The position numbers and the translations under genes were made by a program. DNA of 64,000 nt from an uncultured Clostridia bacterium (lineage in GTDB: Bacteria > Bacillota > Clostridia > Oscillospirales > Ruminococcaceae), in NCBI GenBank assembly GCA_947627235.1, contig CANQVG010000003.1, forward strand, positions 36,972 to 100,971, given 5' to 3'. Positions 9,697 through 20,437 of this stretch are shown here, piece by piece. The notes under the pieces were generated by a model. It worked only from the letters and a program-made list of their open reading frames with translations. It did no database searches and was not told the origin of the DNA. Position 1 is the first letter of the stretch; each line of letters opens with the position of its first letter.

Positions 9697-9848
9697 AAGC
9701 CTTTTTCAAAAGGCTTGCAAGGTCGAGGGGCGGCGCCCCTCGGCGCAGCCCGCAGGCTGCGAAATCCTTGCGAAGCGAAGCGCAGGAGGGTAGGCAAAAC
9801 AGTCCGGTGGACTGTTTTGCCGTAGGGAACCCTCGCCGGGGGTTCCCT
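9697..9848. repeat. intergenic hairpin array
   Basis: No gene lies in 9609-9957. The gap holds consecutive hairpins: AAGCCTTTT/AAAAGGCTT (9697-9716), GAGGGGC/GCCCCTC (9725-9741), GCAGCC/GGCTGC (9745-9760), a perfect 13-bp stem GGCAAAACAGTCC/GGACTGTTTTGCC (9793-9821), and GGGAACCC/GGGTTCCC near 9826-9848. The second and third are enclosed by GCAAGG/CCTTGC (9717-9722/9766-9771), giving a three-way junction. Confidence 0.7.
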
Positions 9849-9887
9849 GAAATGTCTGCGGAGTGTATACATCTTTTTCAATTCCTC

Positions 9888-9916
9888 TTGCACCTCAAGC
9901 CAAAATACTATATACT
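9888..9916 (+). promoter_or_regulatory. promoter upstream of the VTC-domain gene
   Basis: TTGCAC (9888-9893), a 17-base spacer and TATACT (9911-9916), 42 bases before the start codon at 9958. Confidence 0.6.
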
Positions 9917-9957
9917 ATTATAAAATCCTGATGAAATTCAAAAAGGAGGCGTCCCGT

Positions 9958-10659
9958 ATGAACGGCTTTCGACACGAAATAAAGCTGCTGCTTTCCCCCG
10001 CCGAAGCCGCAGTCCTGCGCACAAAGCTGCGGGCTCTCCTACCCCTTGACCCCAACTCGGGCGAAAAGGGCGAATACTTTATTCGCAGCCTGTATTTCGA
10101 CGACCTCTCCCGCACCTCATACTTCGAGAAGCTTGCCGGCGTCAGCGACCGCAAAAAATACCGTCTGCGCGTTTACAACTGCTCCGACTCGGTCATAAAG
10201 CTCGAATGTAAGGAAAAGCGCGGCGACCGCATCAGAAAACGCTCGGCTTCGGTAACAAGAGAGTGCGCCGAGGCTATGTCGAAAGGCGATTTCTCGCTTC
10301 TCTACGGCTGCGACGACCCTCTCTGCTGCGAGGTCCTGAGTCTCGCGACCGGAAAGGGACTTAAACCGTCGGTTATAGTCGACTACGACCGCGAAGCTTA
10401 TCTTCACCCCGTTTCAAACGTCCGACTCACATTTGACAAGGCGCTTCACGCCGTAGTCGAAAGCGCCGATATCTTTGACTCAAGCTTATTGAGCCTACCC
10501 GTCTTCCCCGACGGAAGCGTTATCTTCGAGGTCAAATACGACGATATTCTGCCCAAATTTTTGCAGCAGGTCATCTCCGGCGTTCGCGGACAGCGGCTCG
10601 CGCTCTCGAAATTTACCCTCTGTCTCGACGAACTGCACAGACTTAAGCCGAAGCTGTAA
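9958..10659 (+). CDS. VTC-domain (polyphosphate polymerase-like) protein
   Basis: A 233-aa protein of the VTC/CYTH-like fold, annotated in bacteria as polyphosphate polymerase domain-containing. The start at 9958 is chosen over 9931 because AAAAGGAGG lies 8 bases upstream of it. Features: N-terminal FRHEIKLLLS; a basic tunnel signature YFIRSLYFDD, KYRLRVYN and KLECKEK; and C-terminal VIFEVKYD with conserved Lys and Glu. In yeast Vtc4 this fold polymerises ATP-derived phosphate. The bacterial proteins usually pair with DUF4956 membrane proteins, as here (two genes downstream), and often with CotH. The substrate in bacteria is unproven. Confidence 0.85.
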   Translation: MNGFRHEIKLLLSPAEAAVLRTKLRALLPLDPNSGEKGEYFIRSLYFDDLSRTSYFEKLAGVSDRKKYRLRVYNCSDSVIKLECKEKRGDRIRKRSASVTRECAEAMSKGDFSLLYGCDDPLCCEVLSLATGKGLKPSVIVDYDREAYLHPVSNVRLTFDKALHAVVESADIFDSSLLSLPVFPDGSVIFEVKYDDILPKFLQQVISGVRGQRLALSKFTLCLDELHRLKPKL

Positions 10660-10704
10660 GATTTTATGTTTTCCGAAGTCATATAGGCGAAAGGACGTGT
10701 TTTT

Positions 10705-11307
10705 ATGTATGATCTTACGGTTTCGGCACTCATAGGCTTTACGGCTGCCGCAGTTTTGCAGACCGCGCTGCTCTCCAAAACGAAAAAACGCGTTATTAAA
10801 CTGCTTCCCGCCATTATCTGCGCGGCGGGAATGGTCTTATCGGCGGTCGCGCTTGCGTTATGCTTTATGACTCCCGGTAGCGACGCGTCGGCGGAAAACG
10901 CATACATCCTGCTTCTTGCAACTGCACTTTTCGGTGCGGGACTTATCGGCTGCGGTACAGCGGCTCTGTGCGGCGTCCTTATGAAATCAAAGGCCGCGGT
11001 GATAGTGCCGATCGCCGCGGTGATACTTTCGGTCGGCGCGGTTTTTGCCGCCGAGTGGGCGCAGGGAAGCTATCAGCACAACTGGGATCTTCGCGTCAAC
11101 GTCGACGAAATTTCAGTTGCGGAAAGCGGAGATCTGAGCCTCAAAGCAAGCGACATATGGGGAGAGGATTTGTCATATTCGCTGACCGTTCCGAAAAAGC
11201 TCGCTGAAAAATACAATCTCTATGAGGGAATGGTGCTCTCCTGCGATGTCAAGGAGAGCGGCGGAGAAAAAATCGTTACAAAAATAGAGAAACTCTATAA
11301 AAAATAA
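10705..11307 (+). CDS. membrane protein with soluble C-terminal domain
   Basis: A 200-aa protein I do not recognise. About four hydrophobic segments (roughly residues 1-20, 28-55, 68-90 and 97-112) precede a soluble domain of about 80 residues (NWDLRVNVDEIS through KIVTKIEKLYKK) that looks beta-rich and ends in lysines. It sits between the VTC-domain gene (45 bases upstream) and the DUF4956 gene (40 bases downstream), all on the same strand, so it probably belongs to that operon. Such an inserted gene is not a standard part of the VTC/DUF4956 pair as far as I know. Confidence 0.6.
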   Translation: MYDLTVSALIGFTAAAVLQTALLSKTKKRVIKLLPAIICAAGMVLSAVALALCFMTPGSDASAENAYILLLATALFGAGLIGCGTAALCGVLMKSKAAVIVPIAAVILSVGAVFAAEWAQGSYQHNWDLRVNVDEISVAESGDLSLKASDIWGEDLSYSLTVPKKLAEKYNLYEGMVLSCDVKESGGEKIVTKIEKLYKK

Positions 11308-11347
11308 GCCGTAAAACCGGCAAAAACCGTATGAAAGGAAAATTAAA

Positions 11348-12007
11348 ATGCAGTCAATCCGTTCAGTCCTCCGCGAATCAATCGAACAGCTCGGCCTCGT
11401 CGAGCATCTGACAGTCGCCTATATTTTGGTGTCGCTTGTCTGCGCCGCCCTCTGCGGGCTGATTATCTATCTCGTCTACAGAATCTTCTACCGAGGCGCA
11501 GTCTACAGCGAAAATTTTGCGTTGCTCATCGTTCTCACGACGGTGGTCACGGCGTTTATCGTCATTACTATAGGCTCTAACCTCGTCCTGTCGCTCGGAA
11601 TGGTAGGCGCGCTCTCGATAGTCAGGTTCCGCTCGGCGGTCAAGGACCCTCTCGACGTGGGCTTTCTCTTCTGGGGAATCGCCGTGGGAATAACCTCCGG
11701 CGCGGGGCTGTATCCGTTTGCGATAATCGCAACCGCCGCCATCTCGATTTTATACATACTCTTTACCGTTCTCGGCAGGGGCAGACGCACCTTTGCCGTC
11801 GTCGTGAAGTATGAGGACAGGGCGGAAGAGGAGCTGAACAAGGTTCTTGAAACCGCGCGCCCGAAAGTAAGGGGACGCGCGAAATACAAAGACGAAAACG
11901 AGCTTACCGCCGACGTAAAGGTGAAGCGCGACAGCGACCTGCTCAAAAAGCTCAACGCCGTCGACGGCGTGATAAGCGCGGTAATGGTGGAATATACCGG
12001 AGACTGA
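11348..12007 (+). CDS. DUF4956 family membrane protein
   Basis: A 219-aa protein with an N-terminal hydrophobic segment, three further membrane helices and a cytoplasmic C-terminal domain of about 70 residues. The signature LGMVGALSIVRFRSAVKDP (near residue 80) is characteristic of DUF4956, a family commonly encoded beside VTC-domain proteins. The function is unknown; its regular linkage suggests a membrane partner for the VTC-type enzyme (inference). It ends at a bidirectional terminator shared with convergent gyrA. Confidence 0.87.
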   Translation: MQSIRSVLRESIEQLGLVEHLTVAYILVSLVCAALCGLIIYLVYRIFYRGAVYSENFALLIVLTTVVTAFIVITIGSNLVLSLGMVGALSIVRFRSAVKDPLDVGFLFWGIAVGITSGAGLYPFAIIATAAISILYILFTVLGRGRRTFAVVVKYEDRAEEELNKVLETARPKVRGRAKYKDENELTADVKVKRDSDLLKKLNAVDGVISAVMVEYTGD

Positions 12008-12012
12008 GCCGC

Positions 12013-12042
12013 AAAAAAGCACCCCTTTTGGGGTGCTTTTTT
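12013..12042. terminator. bidirectional terminator between DUF4956 gene and gyrA
   Basis: AAAAAAGCACCCC/GGGGTGCTTTTTT hairpin with A and T tracts on both sides, so it can stop transcripts from both strands. Confidence 0.92.
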
Positions 12043-12045
12043 CAT

Positions 12046-14598
12046 TTATTCTTCGCTTTCGTCCTCGGGTTCGTCGCTGACCGCGTCTTCGGCGGCTTCC
12101 GCTTCCGCCTCTGCGGCGGCAATCTCGGCAAGCTCCTCCGGACTGAGCTGCTCTACCTGCTCGATTTCGGCTTCGTCGTCGTGCTCGGCGGCGGTAAACG
12201 CAGCCACACGCCTGTACTCGACGCCCTTTGTGCGCATAATGGTCACGCCGCCCGAATACCTGCCCATCATACTTATATCCGCCGCGCGGACTCTTATGAT
12301 GATGCCGTCGTTTGAAATTAAAATGACGTCTTCGTCGTCGTCGACAACCTTTATGCCGCAAACCTCGCCCTTGGCGCCGGTGCGGTAGTTGAGGATTCCG
12401 TAGCCGCCGCGGTTCTGCGGTCGGTACTGCGAAAGCTCCACCCGCCTGCCGTAGCCCCTGTCGGTGACGGTAAGCACCGCCGCGCCCTCTCTTGCCGCTT
12501 CCATCGAGACTACCTCGTCGCCGTCGCGGAGTTTTATCGCTCTCACGCCGTGGGCGGAGCGTCCCATATTGCGCAGACTCTTTACCGCAAATCTTATAAT
12601 TCTTCCGCCTCTCGTCGCGACCAAAAGCTCATCTTCGTCGGAACAGAGCAGCGCGCCTCTGATTTCGTCGCCCTCGTCGAGACCTATAGCTATAAGCCCG
12701 TTCTTGCGGACGTTCCTATAGTCTTCAAGACGGGTTTTCTTTATCTTTCCGTCGCGTGTGACCATTATCACATATTTATCCTCGTCAAAGTCGCGGCAAT
12801 AAAGCATAGCGGCTATTTTCTCGCCGTTCTGGAGCGGCAGGAGATTGATAATATTGGTTCCCCTCGAAGCCTTTGAGCCCTCGGGAATCTCAAAGCACTT
12901 GAGCTTATACATAATTCCGCGGTCGGTGACAAACAGCACGTTGTCGTGAGTCGAGCAGACGTGCATCGAGGCGACAAAGTCCTCCTCGCGCTGCTTCATA
13001 CCCGAAACTCCCTTGCCGCCGCGCTTCTGCACGGTATACTCCGAAGAGCTTGTCCTCTTGATATAGCCGTTGTTGGTGAGCGCGATGACGTTCATATCCT
13101 CCGGAATGAGGTCCTCGATATCTACCTCGCCGCTTATCGACTGAATCTCGGTTCTGCGTTCGTCGGAGAACTTCTCGGCTATCTGCTCGCTCTCGCTTAT
13201 GACAATGTCGACAACCCTTTGGTGGTTCGCGAGAATGTCCTCAAGGTCGGCTATCTTCTCCTCAAGGGCGGCAAGTTCGTCGTAAATCTTCTGCCTTTCA
13301 AGACCCGAAAGCTGAATCAGTCTCATATTCGCGATGTACTCAGCCTGAATATCGGTTATTCCGAAGCGCTCTACAAGCGCCGCCTTCGCCTCGGCAGGAC
13401 CCGCGCTCGCACGGATTATCTTTATGACCTCGTCGATGTAGTCGAGCGCGATAACGAGTCCCTGCAAGATATGCTCGCGTTCGCGGGCTTTTTTGAGGTC
13501 AAACCTCGTTCTTCGGGTGATGACCTCGACCTGAAAATCAAGGTATTCCTCAAGTATCTCCTTAAGACTCAGTACCTTCGGAACGCCCCTGACGAGCGCC
13601 AGCATAATGACGCCTACGGTGTCCTGAAGCTGGGTGAACGAAAACAGCTTGTTGAGCACAATCTGCGGGTTCGCCTCTTTTTTCAGCTCGATGACGATTC
13701 TCATACCCGAGCGGTCGGACTCGTCGCGCAGATTATGGATTCCGTCGACCCTCTTGTCCTTGACGAGCTGGGCTATCGACTCAATCAGCCTCGCCTTGTT
13801 GACCATATAGGGTATCTCGGTGACGATAATGCAGTTTCTGCCGTGAACTTCCTCTATGTTGGTCTTCGAGCGCAGAGTTATCTTGGCGCGTCCGGTGGCG
13901 TATGCCGCACGGATGCCCGCTCTGCCCATAATTATGCCGCCAGTCGGGAAGTCCGGACCCTTTATCTTCTCCATAAGCTCGTCGAGAGTGCAGTCGGGGT
14001 TGCGGGCGACGAGCTTTAAGCCCTCTATGACCTCTCCCAAATTGTGCGGCGGGATATTTGTCGCCATACCTACGGCGATACCCACCGAACCGTTTACCAG
14101 TATGTTCGGATACCTCGACGGCAAAACAACAGGCTCCTGCAAGCGGTCGTCATAGTTGGGCATCCAGTCCACGGTGTCCTTGTCGATGTCGGTGAGCATA
14201 TTCATCGCCATCTTAGCCATCTTCGACTCGGTATAACGGTATGCAGCCGGCGGGTCGCCGTCGACGGAGCCGAAGTTTCCGTGACCGTCGACTAAGGGAT
14301 ATCTCATCGAGAATTTCTGCGCCAGACGGACCATAGCGTCATAGACGGAAGCGTCGCCGTGAGGGTGGTATCGTCCGAGTGTGTCGCCGACGGTTGTCGC
14401 GCATTTTAAGTATTTTTTGTCGGGAGTCAGACCGTCTTCATACATCGTGTAGAGAATCCTGCGGTGAACGGGCTTTAAGCCGTCGCGAACATCCGGCAGG
14501 GCGCGCTGTATGATTACCGACATCGAGTAGGCGAGAAAGCTTTGGCGCATCTCGTCGTTAAGCTCTTTTAAAATTATCTTTTTATCTTCAGCAAACAA
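12046..14598 (-). CDS. gyrA: DNA gyrase subunit A
   Basis: An 850-aa ATP-dependent type IIA topoisomerase subunit that cuts and reseals DNA during negative supercoiling. Features: winged-helix motif [16 protein letters not shown] near 33-48; catalytic tyrosine Y122 in AAYRYTES; GyrA-box QKRGGKG, marking a true gyrase C-terminal domain rather than topoisomerase IV; six-bladed pinwheel repeats; and a very acidic C-terminal tail rich in Glu and Asp. The start codon is TTG (14596-14598); no ATG or GTG lies nearby in frame. It begins 16 bases after the stop of the YcxB-like gene in the gyrB-ycxB-gyrA cluster. Confidence 0.97.
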   Translation of the reverse strand: MFAEDKKIILKELNDEMRQSFLAYSMSVIIQRALPDVRDGLKPVHRRILYTMYEDGLTPDKKYLKCATTVGDTLGRYHPHGDASVYDAMVRLAQKFSMRYPLVDGHGNFGSVDGDPPAAYRYTESKMAKMAMNMLTDIDKDTVDWMPNYDDRLQEPVVLPSRYPNILVNGSVGIAVGMATNIPPHNLGEVIEGLKLVARNPDCTLDELMEKIKGPDFPTGGIIMGRAGIRAAYATGRAKITLRSKTNIEEVHGRNCIIVTEIPYMVNKARLIESIAQLVKDKRVDGIHNLRDESDRSGMRIVIELKKEANPQIVLNKLFSFTQLQDTVGVIMLALVRGVPKVLSLKEILEEYLDFQVEVITRRTRFDLKKAREREHILQGLVIALDYIDEVIKIIRASAGPAEAKAALVERFGITDIQAEYIANMRLIQLSGLERQKIYDELAALEEKIADLEDILANHQRVVDIVISESEQIAEKFSDERRTEIQSISGEVDIEDLIPEDMNVIALTNNGYIKRTSSSEYTVQKRGGKGVSGMKQREEDFVASMHVCSTHDNVLFVTDRGIMYKLKCFEIPEGSKASRGTNIINLLPLQNGEKIAAMLYCRDFDEDKYVIMVTRDGKIKKTRLEDYRNVRKNGLIAIGLDEGDEIRGALLCSDEDELLVATRGGRIIRFAVKSLRNMGRSAHGVRAIKLRDGDEVVSMEAAREGAAVLTVTDRGYGRRVELSQYRPQNRGGYGILNYRTGAKGEVCGIKVVDDDEDVILISNDGIIIRVRAADISMMGRYSGGVTIMRTKGVEYRRVAAFTAAEHDDEAEIEQVEQLSPEELAEIAAAEAEAEAAEDAVSDEPEDESEE

Positions 14599-14614
14599 AA
14601 AATCACACTCTTTC

Positions 14615-15145
14615 TTATTTTTCCGTCTTTTCCTGCTTTGTAATCAGCACCGACCTCAACGCTTCCTGCTCGTCGGCTGAGAGACTCTTTTTCGGCACCA
14701 CTATACTCGCCGCCTTTGTGAACGCTCCGAAGATATTTTCGGTCTCGACGCCTTTAAAGCTTCGGTCCGAAAGCTCGACGACCGTCGGCTGCTTAGGAAT
14801 CTCGGAATCGGGAGCGCTCACCGTAGTGAGGACAAGTCTGCTTCCCTCGACGCTCAGCTCGTAGCTGTCGCCCTCAAGATACTCAGCCGCGTGCTCGTAG
14901 GAACGGCGCTCAAGCTTCGGGGTCGCCAGAATACACAAAACGGCAGCCGCACAGACGGCTATACATATATATCCCATAGTATAATTTGGGTCAACAATTA
15001 CGCCTTGTATAAATAAAATCAGAGGTATAACGAACAGTGCCGCTTTAATATAGGTAAATTTACGCTTATAGAGCTTATAGGCGACGCCGTAGCCCTCGAG
15101 CCAATCCTCCTTGGAAAAAGCGTATCTGAAAACAGTATTTTCCAT
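14615..15145 (-). CDS. YcxB-like two-helix membrane protein
   Basis: A 176-aa protein with two adjacent membrane helices near residues 33-72 and a C-terminal soluble domain ending [15 protein letters not shown] and [10 protein letters not shown], which resembles the YcxB-like C-terminal domain. The function is not established for this family. It lies between gyrB (14 bases upstream) and gyrA (16 bases downstream), so it is transcribed with gyrase genes; this is an unusual insertion, since gyrB and gyrA are normally adjacent. Confidence 0.65.
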   Translation of the reverse strand: MENTVFRYAFSKEDWLEGYGVAYKLYKRKFTYIKAALFVIPLILFIQGVIVDPNYTMGYICIAVCAAAVLCILATPKLERRSYEHAAEYLEGDSYELSVEGSRLVLTTVSAPDSEIPKQPTVVELSDRSFKGVETENIFGAFTKAASIVVPKKSLSADEQEALRSVLITKQEKTEK

Positions 15146-15159
15146 AGACCTTTCGCGGC

Positions 15160-17136
<1,977 letters not shown>

Positions 17137-17233
17137 TTATATTAACGCATTTTTATACAAATAGTTTGCATATTTTGCCTGACGGCGCGGGATATTCTCT
17201 CTCCTAACAGCGTATTAGAAAATAAAATAAACC

Positions 17234-17506
17234 TTATTTCAAATCCTTTGTTTTCAATCTTTTTATCAGCGTCTGCGCGGCGACGGCGCAAATATACACG
17301 CGCTCGGTGAGGTCTTTGTCAAGGCTCACGACAAAGCTTTTTGGCAGGTCGTAAGAACAGGTGACCACCCGTCCTGCCTTTCCCGCCGCCGCAAGGTATT
17401 CGCGGGTATATCGCTGGGTCGAGGCTTTTTCTATATCCATTATCGCGACGACGTCCTTCGAGTAAACAAAAAACCCGTTTCCGAGATGCAGAACCACGCC
17501 GTTCAC
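17234..17506 (-). CDS. remB: RemB/YaaB (DUF370) extracellular-matrix regulator-like protein
   Basis: A 90-aa protein of the DUF370/RemA family. In Bacillus subtilis, RemA and RemB regulate biofilm-matrix genes, and remB (yaaB) lies between recF and gyrB exactly as here. Typical residues: LHLGNGFFVYSKDVVAIMD and TSYDLPKSF-like VTCSYDLPKSFVVS. The start overlaps the recF stop by 4 bases (ATGA type), implying translational coupling. Confidence 0.9.
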   Translation of the reverse strand: MNGVVLHLGNGFFVYSKDVVAIMDIEKASTQRYTREYLAAAGKAGRVVTCSYDLPKSFVVSLDKDLTERVYICAVAAQTLIKRLKTKDLK

Positions 17507-18648
17507 TCCTTTGCGCCGGTTTTTTCAACACGCCTTGAACGCTTGTTTAAAATTTCACCGTTTTTCATTTCAAAGCGTCTGCCCTTAAGTCTTCCGGCGG
17601 GTTCGCAGCAGGTTATAAAAACCTGCATTCCCGAAAGCTTTGAAATTATAAACTCTCGCCGCGACTTGTCAAGCTCGGAAAGCACGTCGTCGAGCAGAAT
17701 TACCGGCATTTCCGAGGTCTCCTCGTTGAGAATAAACGCCTGCCCGAGCTTCATAGCGAGAGCCGCCGAGCGGTTCTGTCCCTGAGAACCGAAGTCCTTT
17801 GCGAGCGCGCCGTTTATAACCACACTGACGTCGTCGCGGTGAACGCCCGCAGTGGTGAATCCCACCCGAATATCCTCGCTTCGGTTACGTCGCAGCATCT
17901 CAAGATATTCCGACGCCATTTTGCCCGACCAGTCTTCCAGTCTGTCGAGGTCGCTGTAAACTGTAGAAAAATAGCTTAGATAAAAGTCCTCCCTGTGCTG
18001 AGAAATCTCGTCGTAAAGGCGCTTTGCAAAGATGCTCAGCTTTTTGGTGTACTGATATTTCAGCACCGAAATGTACGCGCCGAGACGAGCCATCTGTTCG
18101 TCCCAGACATCGAGGTCATTCTGAGAACAGACGCCGAGCGATATATTTTTTAAAAGAGCGTTTCGCTGCAAAAGCACGTTTTCATACTTCGCGACCGTTT
18201 TTGAGTAAGCGGGTTTTATCTGCGAAATGCAAAGGTCTATAAAATCTCGGCGATTTTCGGGCGAACCTTTGGAAAGTTCGAGATCCTCCGGCGTGAAAAC
18301 AACGCATTTCAGCGTGCCGAAAAGTCCCGAAAGATACCGCTGCCTCACGCCGTTGAGAGTAATTTTTCTCTCCCGCGGGTTCTTTGAAACGACGGCTTCA
18401 ATAACCTGCTCGCGCCAACTGTCTCTGAGTTTAAGACCGAGTCTTGCAAAATCGCGGTCAAAGGCGACCATATCCTTTTCCTTGGAGCCTCGAAAGCTCC
18501 GTGCGCCCGAAAGAATCCAGACAGCTTCGATAAGATTGGTTTTGCCCTGCGCATTCTCGCCGTGGATAACGTTCACGCCATCAGACGGCGTTATGGAAAT
18601 ATTTTTAAGATTTTTAAAGCCGTCGGCGGTAAATTCTGTGATTATCAT
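17503..18648 (-). CDS. recF: DNA replication and repair protein RecF
   Basis: A 381-aa SMC-like ATPase that helps load RecA at single-strand gaps. Features: Walker A GENAQGKTNL near residues 31-40; the ABC-type signature region (GSQGQNRSAALAM); and Walker B PVILLDDVLSELD followed by R and F residues near 320. It is 42 bases downstream of the S4-domain gene and overlaps remB by 4 bases, in the classical dnaA-dnaN-yaaA-recF order. Confidence 0.96.
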   Translation of the reverse strand: MIITEFTADGFKNLKNISITPSDGVNVIHGENAQGKTNLIEAVWILSGARSFRGSKEKDMVAFDRDFARLGLKLRDSWREQVIEAVVSKNPRERKITLNGVRQRYLSGLFGTLKCVVFTPEDLELSKGSPENRRDFIDLCISQIKPAYSKTVAKYENVLLQRNALLKNISLGVCSQNDLDVWDEQMARLGAYISVLKYQYTKKLSIFAKRLYDEISQHREDFYLSYFSTVYSDLDRLEDWSGKMASEYLEMLRRNRSEDIRVGFTTAGVHRDDVSVVINGALAKDFGSQGQNRSAALAMKLGQAFILNEETSEMPVILLDDVLSELDKSRREFIISKLSGMQVFITCCEPAGRLKGRRFEMKNGEILNKRSRRVEKTGAKE

Positions 18649-18690
18649 ATAAAACCCGATAAAAATTATTTTTTATGCGAAAGTATGATC

Positions 18691-18912
18691 TTAGACGACT
18701 TCAAGCTCAACGTCTATCTCGTCTATCCTCACCCTGTCGCCGCGGCGAATCTTCTTTCCGCGCTGAGTGCAGACTTCGCCGTTTACCTTTACCTTTCCCT
18801 GCTGGACTATTTCTTTTGCGATGCCGCCGGTCTCGGTAACTCCGGAAAACTTTAAAAGCGAGTCAAGCTTGATATATTCTCCGGTTATTGAAATTTTTTC
18901 AGAATCTGCCAT
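18691..18912 (-). CDS. yaaA: S4-domain RNA-binding protein (YaaA)
   Basis: A 73-aa protein that is essentially one S4 RNA-binding domain: [18 protein letters not shown], then [23 protein letters not shown]. In Bacillus the homologous gene lies between dnaN and recF; a ribosome-associated role has been proposed for it. A GAGGT ribosome site precedes the ATG. It is part of the dnaN-yaaA-recF-remB transcription unit. Confidence 0.92.
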   Translation of the reverse strand: MADSEKISITGEYIKLDSLLKFSGVTETGGIAKEIVQQGKVKVNGEVCTQRGKKIRRGDRVRIDEIDVELEVV

Positions 18913-18941
18913 CTTGTTACCTCAAAACTATTTTTATTACG

Positions 18942-20048
18942 TTATTCGTTCCTGAGTCTTACCGGCAGAACGAGATATGTATACTCCTCCGTGTCTATCG
19001 GGACTATCTTCATCGGCAGATTTCCGCCGTTCATCAAAAGCTTAAGTTTTTCGTCCTTTATCACCTTGAGAGGGTCGAGCAGGAATTTGCAGTTAAAGCC
19101 TATCTCTATTTTAGGTCCCGTGACTTCTGCGGCTATCTCGTCATTTATCTTTCCGATTGAGGTCTGACAGCTCAGCTTGAGCGAACCGCTGTCAAACAGA
19201 CATTTGACCGGATTCTTTATTCTCTCGTTTATCAGAAGCGACGCCCTGTCGAGACAGTCTATAAGCTCGCGCTTTGAAATTATCACTTCGGTCACGCTGT
19301 TCTGAGGAATAGAGCCGCGATAGTTGTGGAACTCTCCCTCCAAAAGCCTTGAAAATACGGTGTAGCCCGAAAAATCAAAAACAACCTGCTTTTTTGTGAC
19401 TCTTATCTCACAGGTCTCGCCGTCCTCGTCCTTTAAAAGACGCGATACCTCTTGCAGCGTCTTTGACGGAACTATAAATTTGAGGTCGCCGTCGTGCTTT
19501 ATGCTCTCGGTACGCACCGCAAGTCTGAAACCGTCGATTGCCACAACATTGAGCTTATTGTCGGAAATTTCGAAGAGCTCGCCTTTCAGAATGGGCTTTG
19601 TGTCGTTGGTTGAAACCGCAAAAACCGTCTCCGAAATAAGGCTCTTTAAAACTGCCTGTGAAATCTTTATGGCTTCGCCGTCGCCGAGTTCGGGTATAGC
19701 AGGATATTCCTGAGCACTCAGAGCGTTTATCGCAAGATGAGTCTGACCGCTTGAAATTGTGACATTCAGGTTTTCGGATATTTCAATTTCAATTTCGTCC
19801 GACGGCATTTTTTTGATTATATCAGAGAAAAGCCGCGAATTAACCACAAACTCGCCGCTGTCCGACGAAATCGCCGGAATAAAGGTATTGATGCCGATTT
19901 CAAGGTCATAACCCGTGAGCATAAGAGTTGAATCCGAAAGCTTGATTCTCACGCCCTCGAGCGCCGGTATCGTAGATTTATCGGCCGCTGCCTTTGAAAC
20001 GTTTACCAAGGCTTCGTAAAGCGCCTGTTTGTTGCAGATAATTCTCAT
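18942..20048 (-). CDS. dnaN: DNA polymerase III sliding clamp (beta subunit)
   Basis: A 368-aa clamp that encircles DNA and tethers the replicative polymerase. The three repeated clamp domains are recognisable: MRIICNKQALYEALVNVSKA at the start, VVNSRLFSDIIKKMP, the central KSLISETVFAVSTNDTKPIL, and the C-terminal YTYLVLPVRLRNE that forms the protein-binding pocket. AGGAGG lies 6 bases before the ATG. It is separated from dnaA by a 389-base origin-like region. Confidence 0.97.
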   Translation of the reverse strand: MRIICNKQALYEALVNVSKAAADKSTIPALEGVRIKLSDSTLMLTGYDLEIGINTFIPAISSDSGEFVVNSRLFSDIIKKMPSDEIEIEISENLNVTISSGQTHLAINALSAQEYPAIPELGDGEAIKISQAVLKSLISETVFAVSTNDTKPILKGELFEISDNKLNVVAIDGFRLAVRTESIKHDGDLKFIVPSKTLQEVSRLLKDEDGETCEIRVTKKQVVFDFSGYTVFSRLLEGEFHNYRGSIPQNSVTEVIISKRELIDCLDRASLLINERIKNPVKCLFDSGSLKLSCQTSIGKINDEIAAEVTGPKIEIGFNCKFLLDPLKVIKDEKLKLLMNGGNLPMKIVPIDTEEYTYLVLPVRLRNE

Positions 20049-20437
20049 AATATACCTCCTGTGCGATAGTAAATGTAAAATTCAGCTTTGTTAAAACATT
20101 CCGAAAACCGAATGGTTTTTTTCAGAAATAAATGAATACATGAATATAAAAATTTAGTATTAGTATTAGAGGCTGCCGAAAAGTTGAAAACCCTCAGATT
20201 TCATTTGCAGACGCGGTTTTGCGGACAAACATTCTTTCAACACGTTTTTTCGGAATCTTTGAAAGAAAATTTCGGCTTTGAAAATCGCAAAGTCTGTCGG
20301 TTAAAAGTTGAAAACTCTTTTAAAAAACGCGCGTTTTTGAAAACTTGACTGTGAGTTCCTTTGATAACTTTGAAAAAGTGAGGAATAAAGCGCGTTTGAG
20401 ACGTTGAAAAAAGCGTTGAAAACCTGAAAATTTTGTG
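20049..20437. other. candidate oriC / unwinding region between dnaN and dnaA
   Basis: No gene here. GTTGAAAAC occurs at 20183-20191, 20307-20315 and 20415-20423, and GTTGAAAAA at 20403-20411; read on the minus strand these are TTTTCAAC, a variant of the DnaA box TTATCCACA. On the other side of a G/C patch (20171-20177) is TAG-TAT-TAG-TAT-TAG (20155-20169), oriented like a DnaA-trio, then an AT-rich tract (about 20125-20154). The order box, GC patch, trio, AT tract follows the Bacillus subtilis unwinding element. No canonical TTATCCACA is visible. Confidence 0.7.

Noticed and set aside
12946..14019. 357-codon plus-strand frame opposite gyrA
   Set aside because: Antisense of conserved gyrA sequence; no independent evidence.
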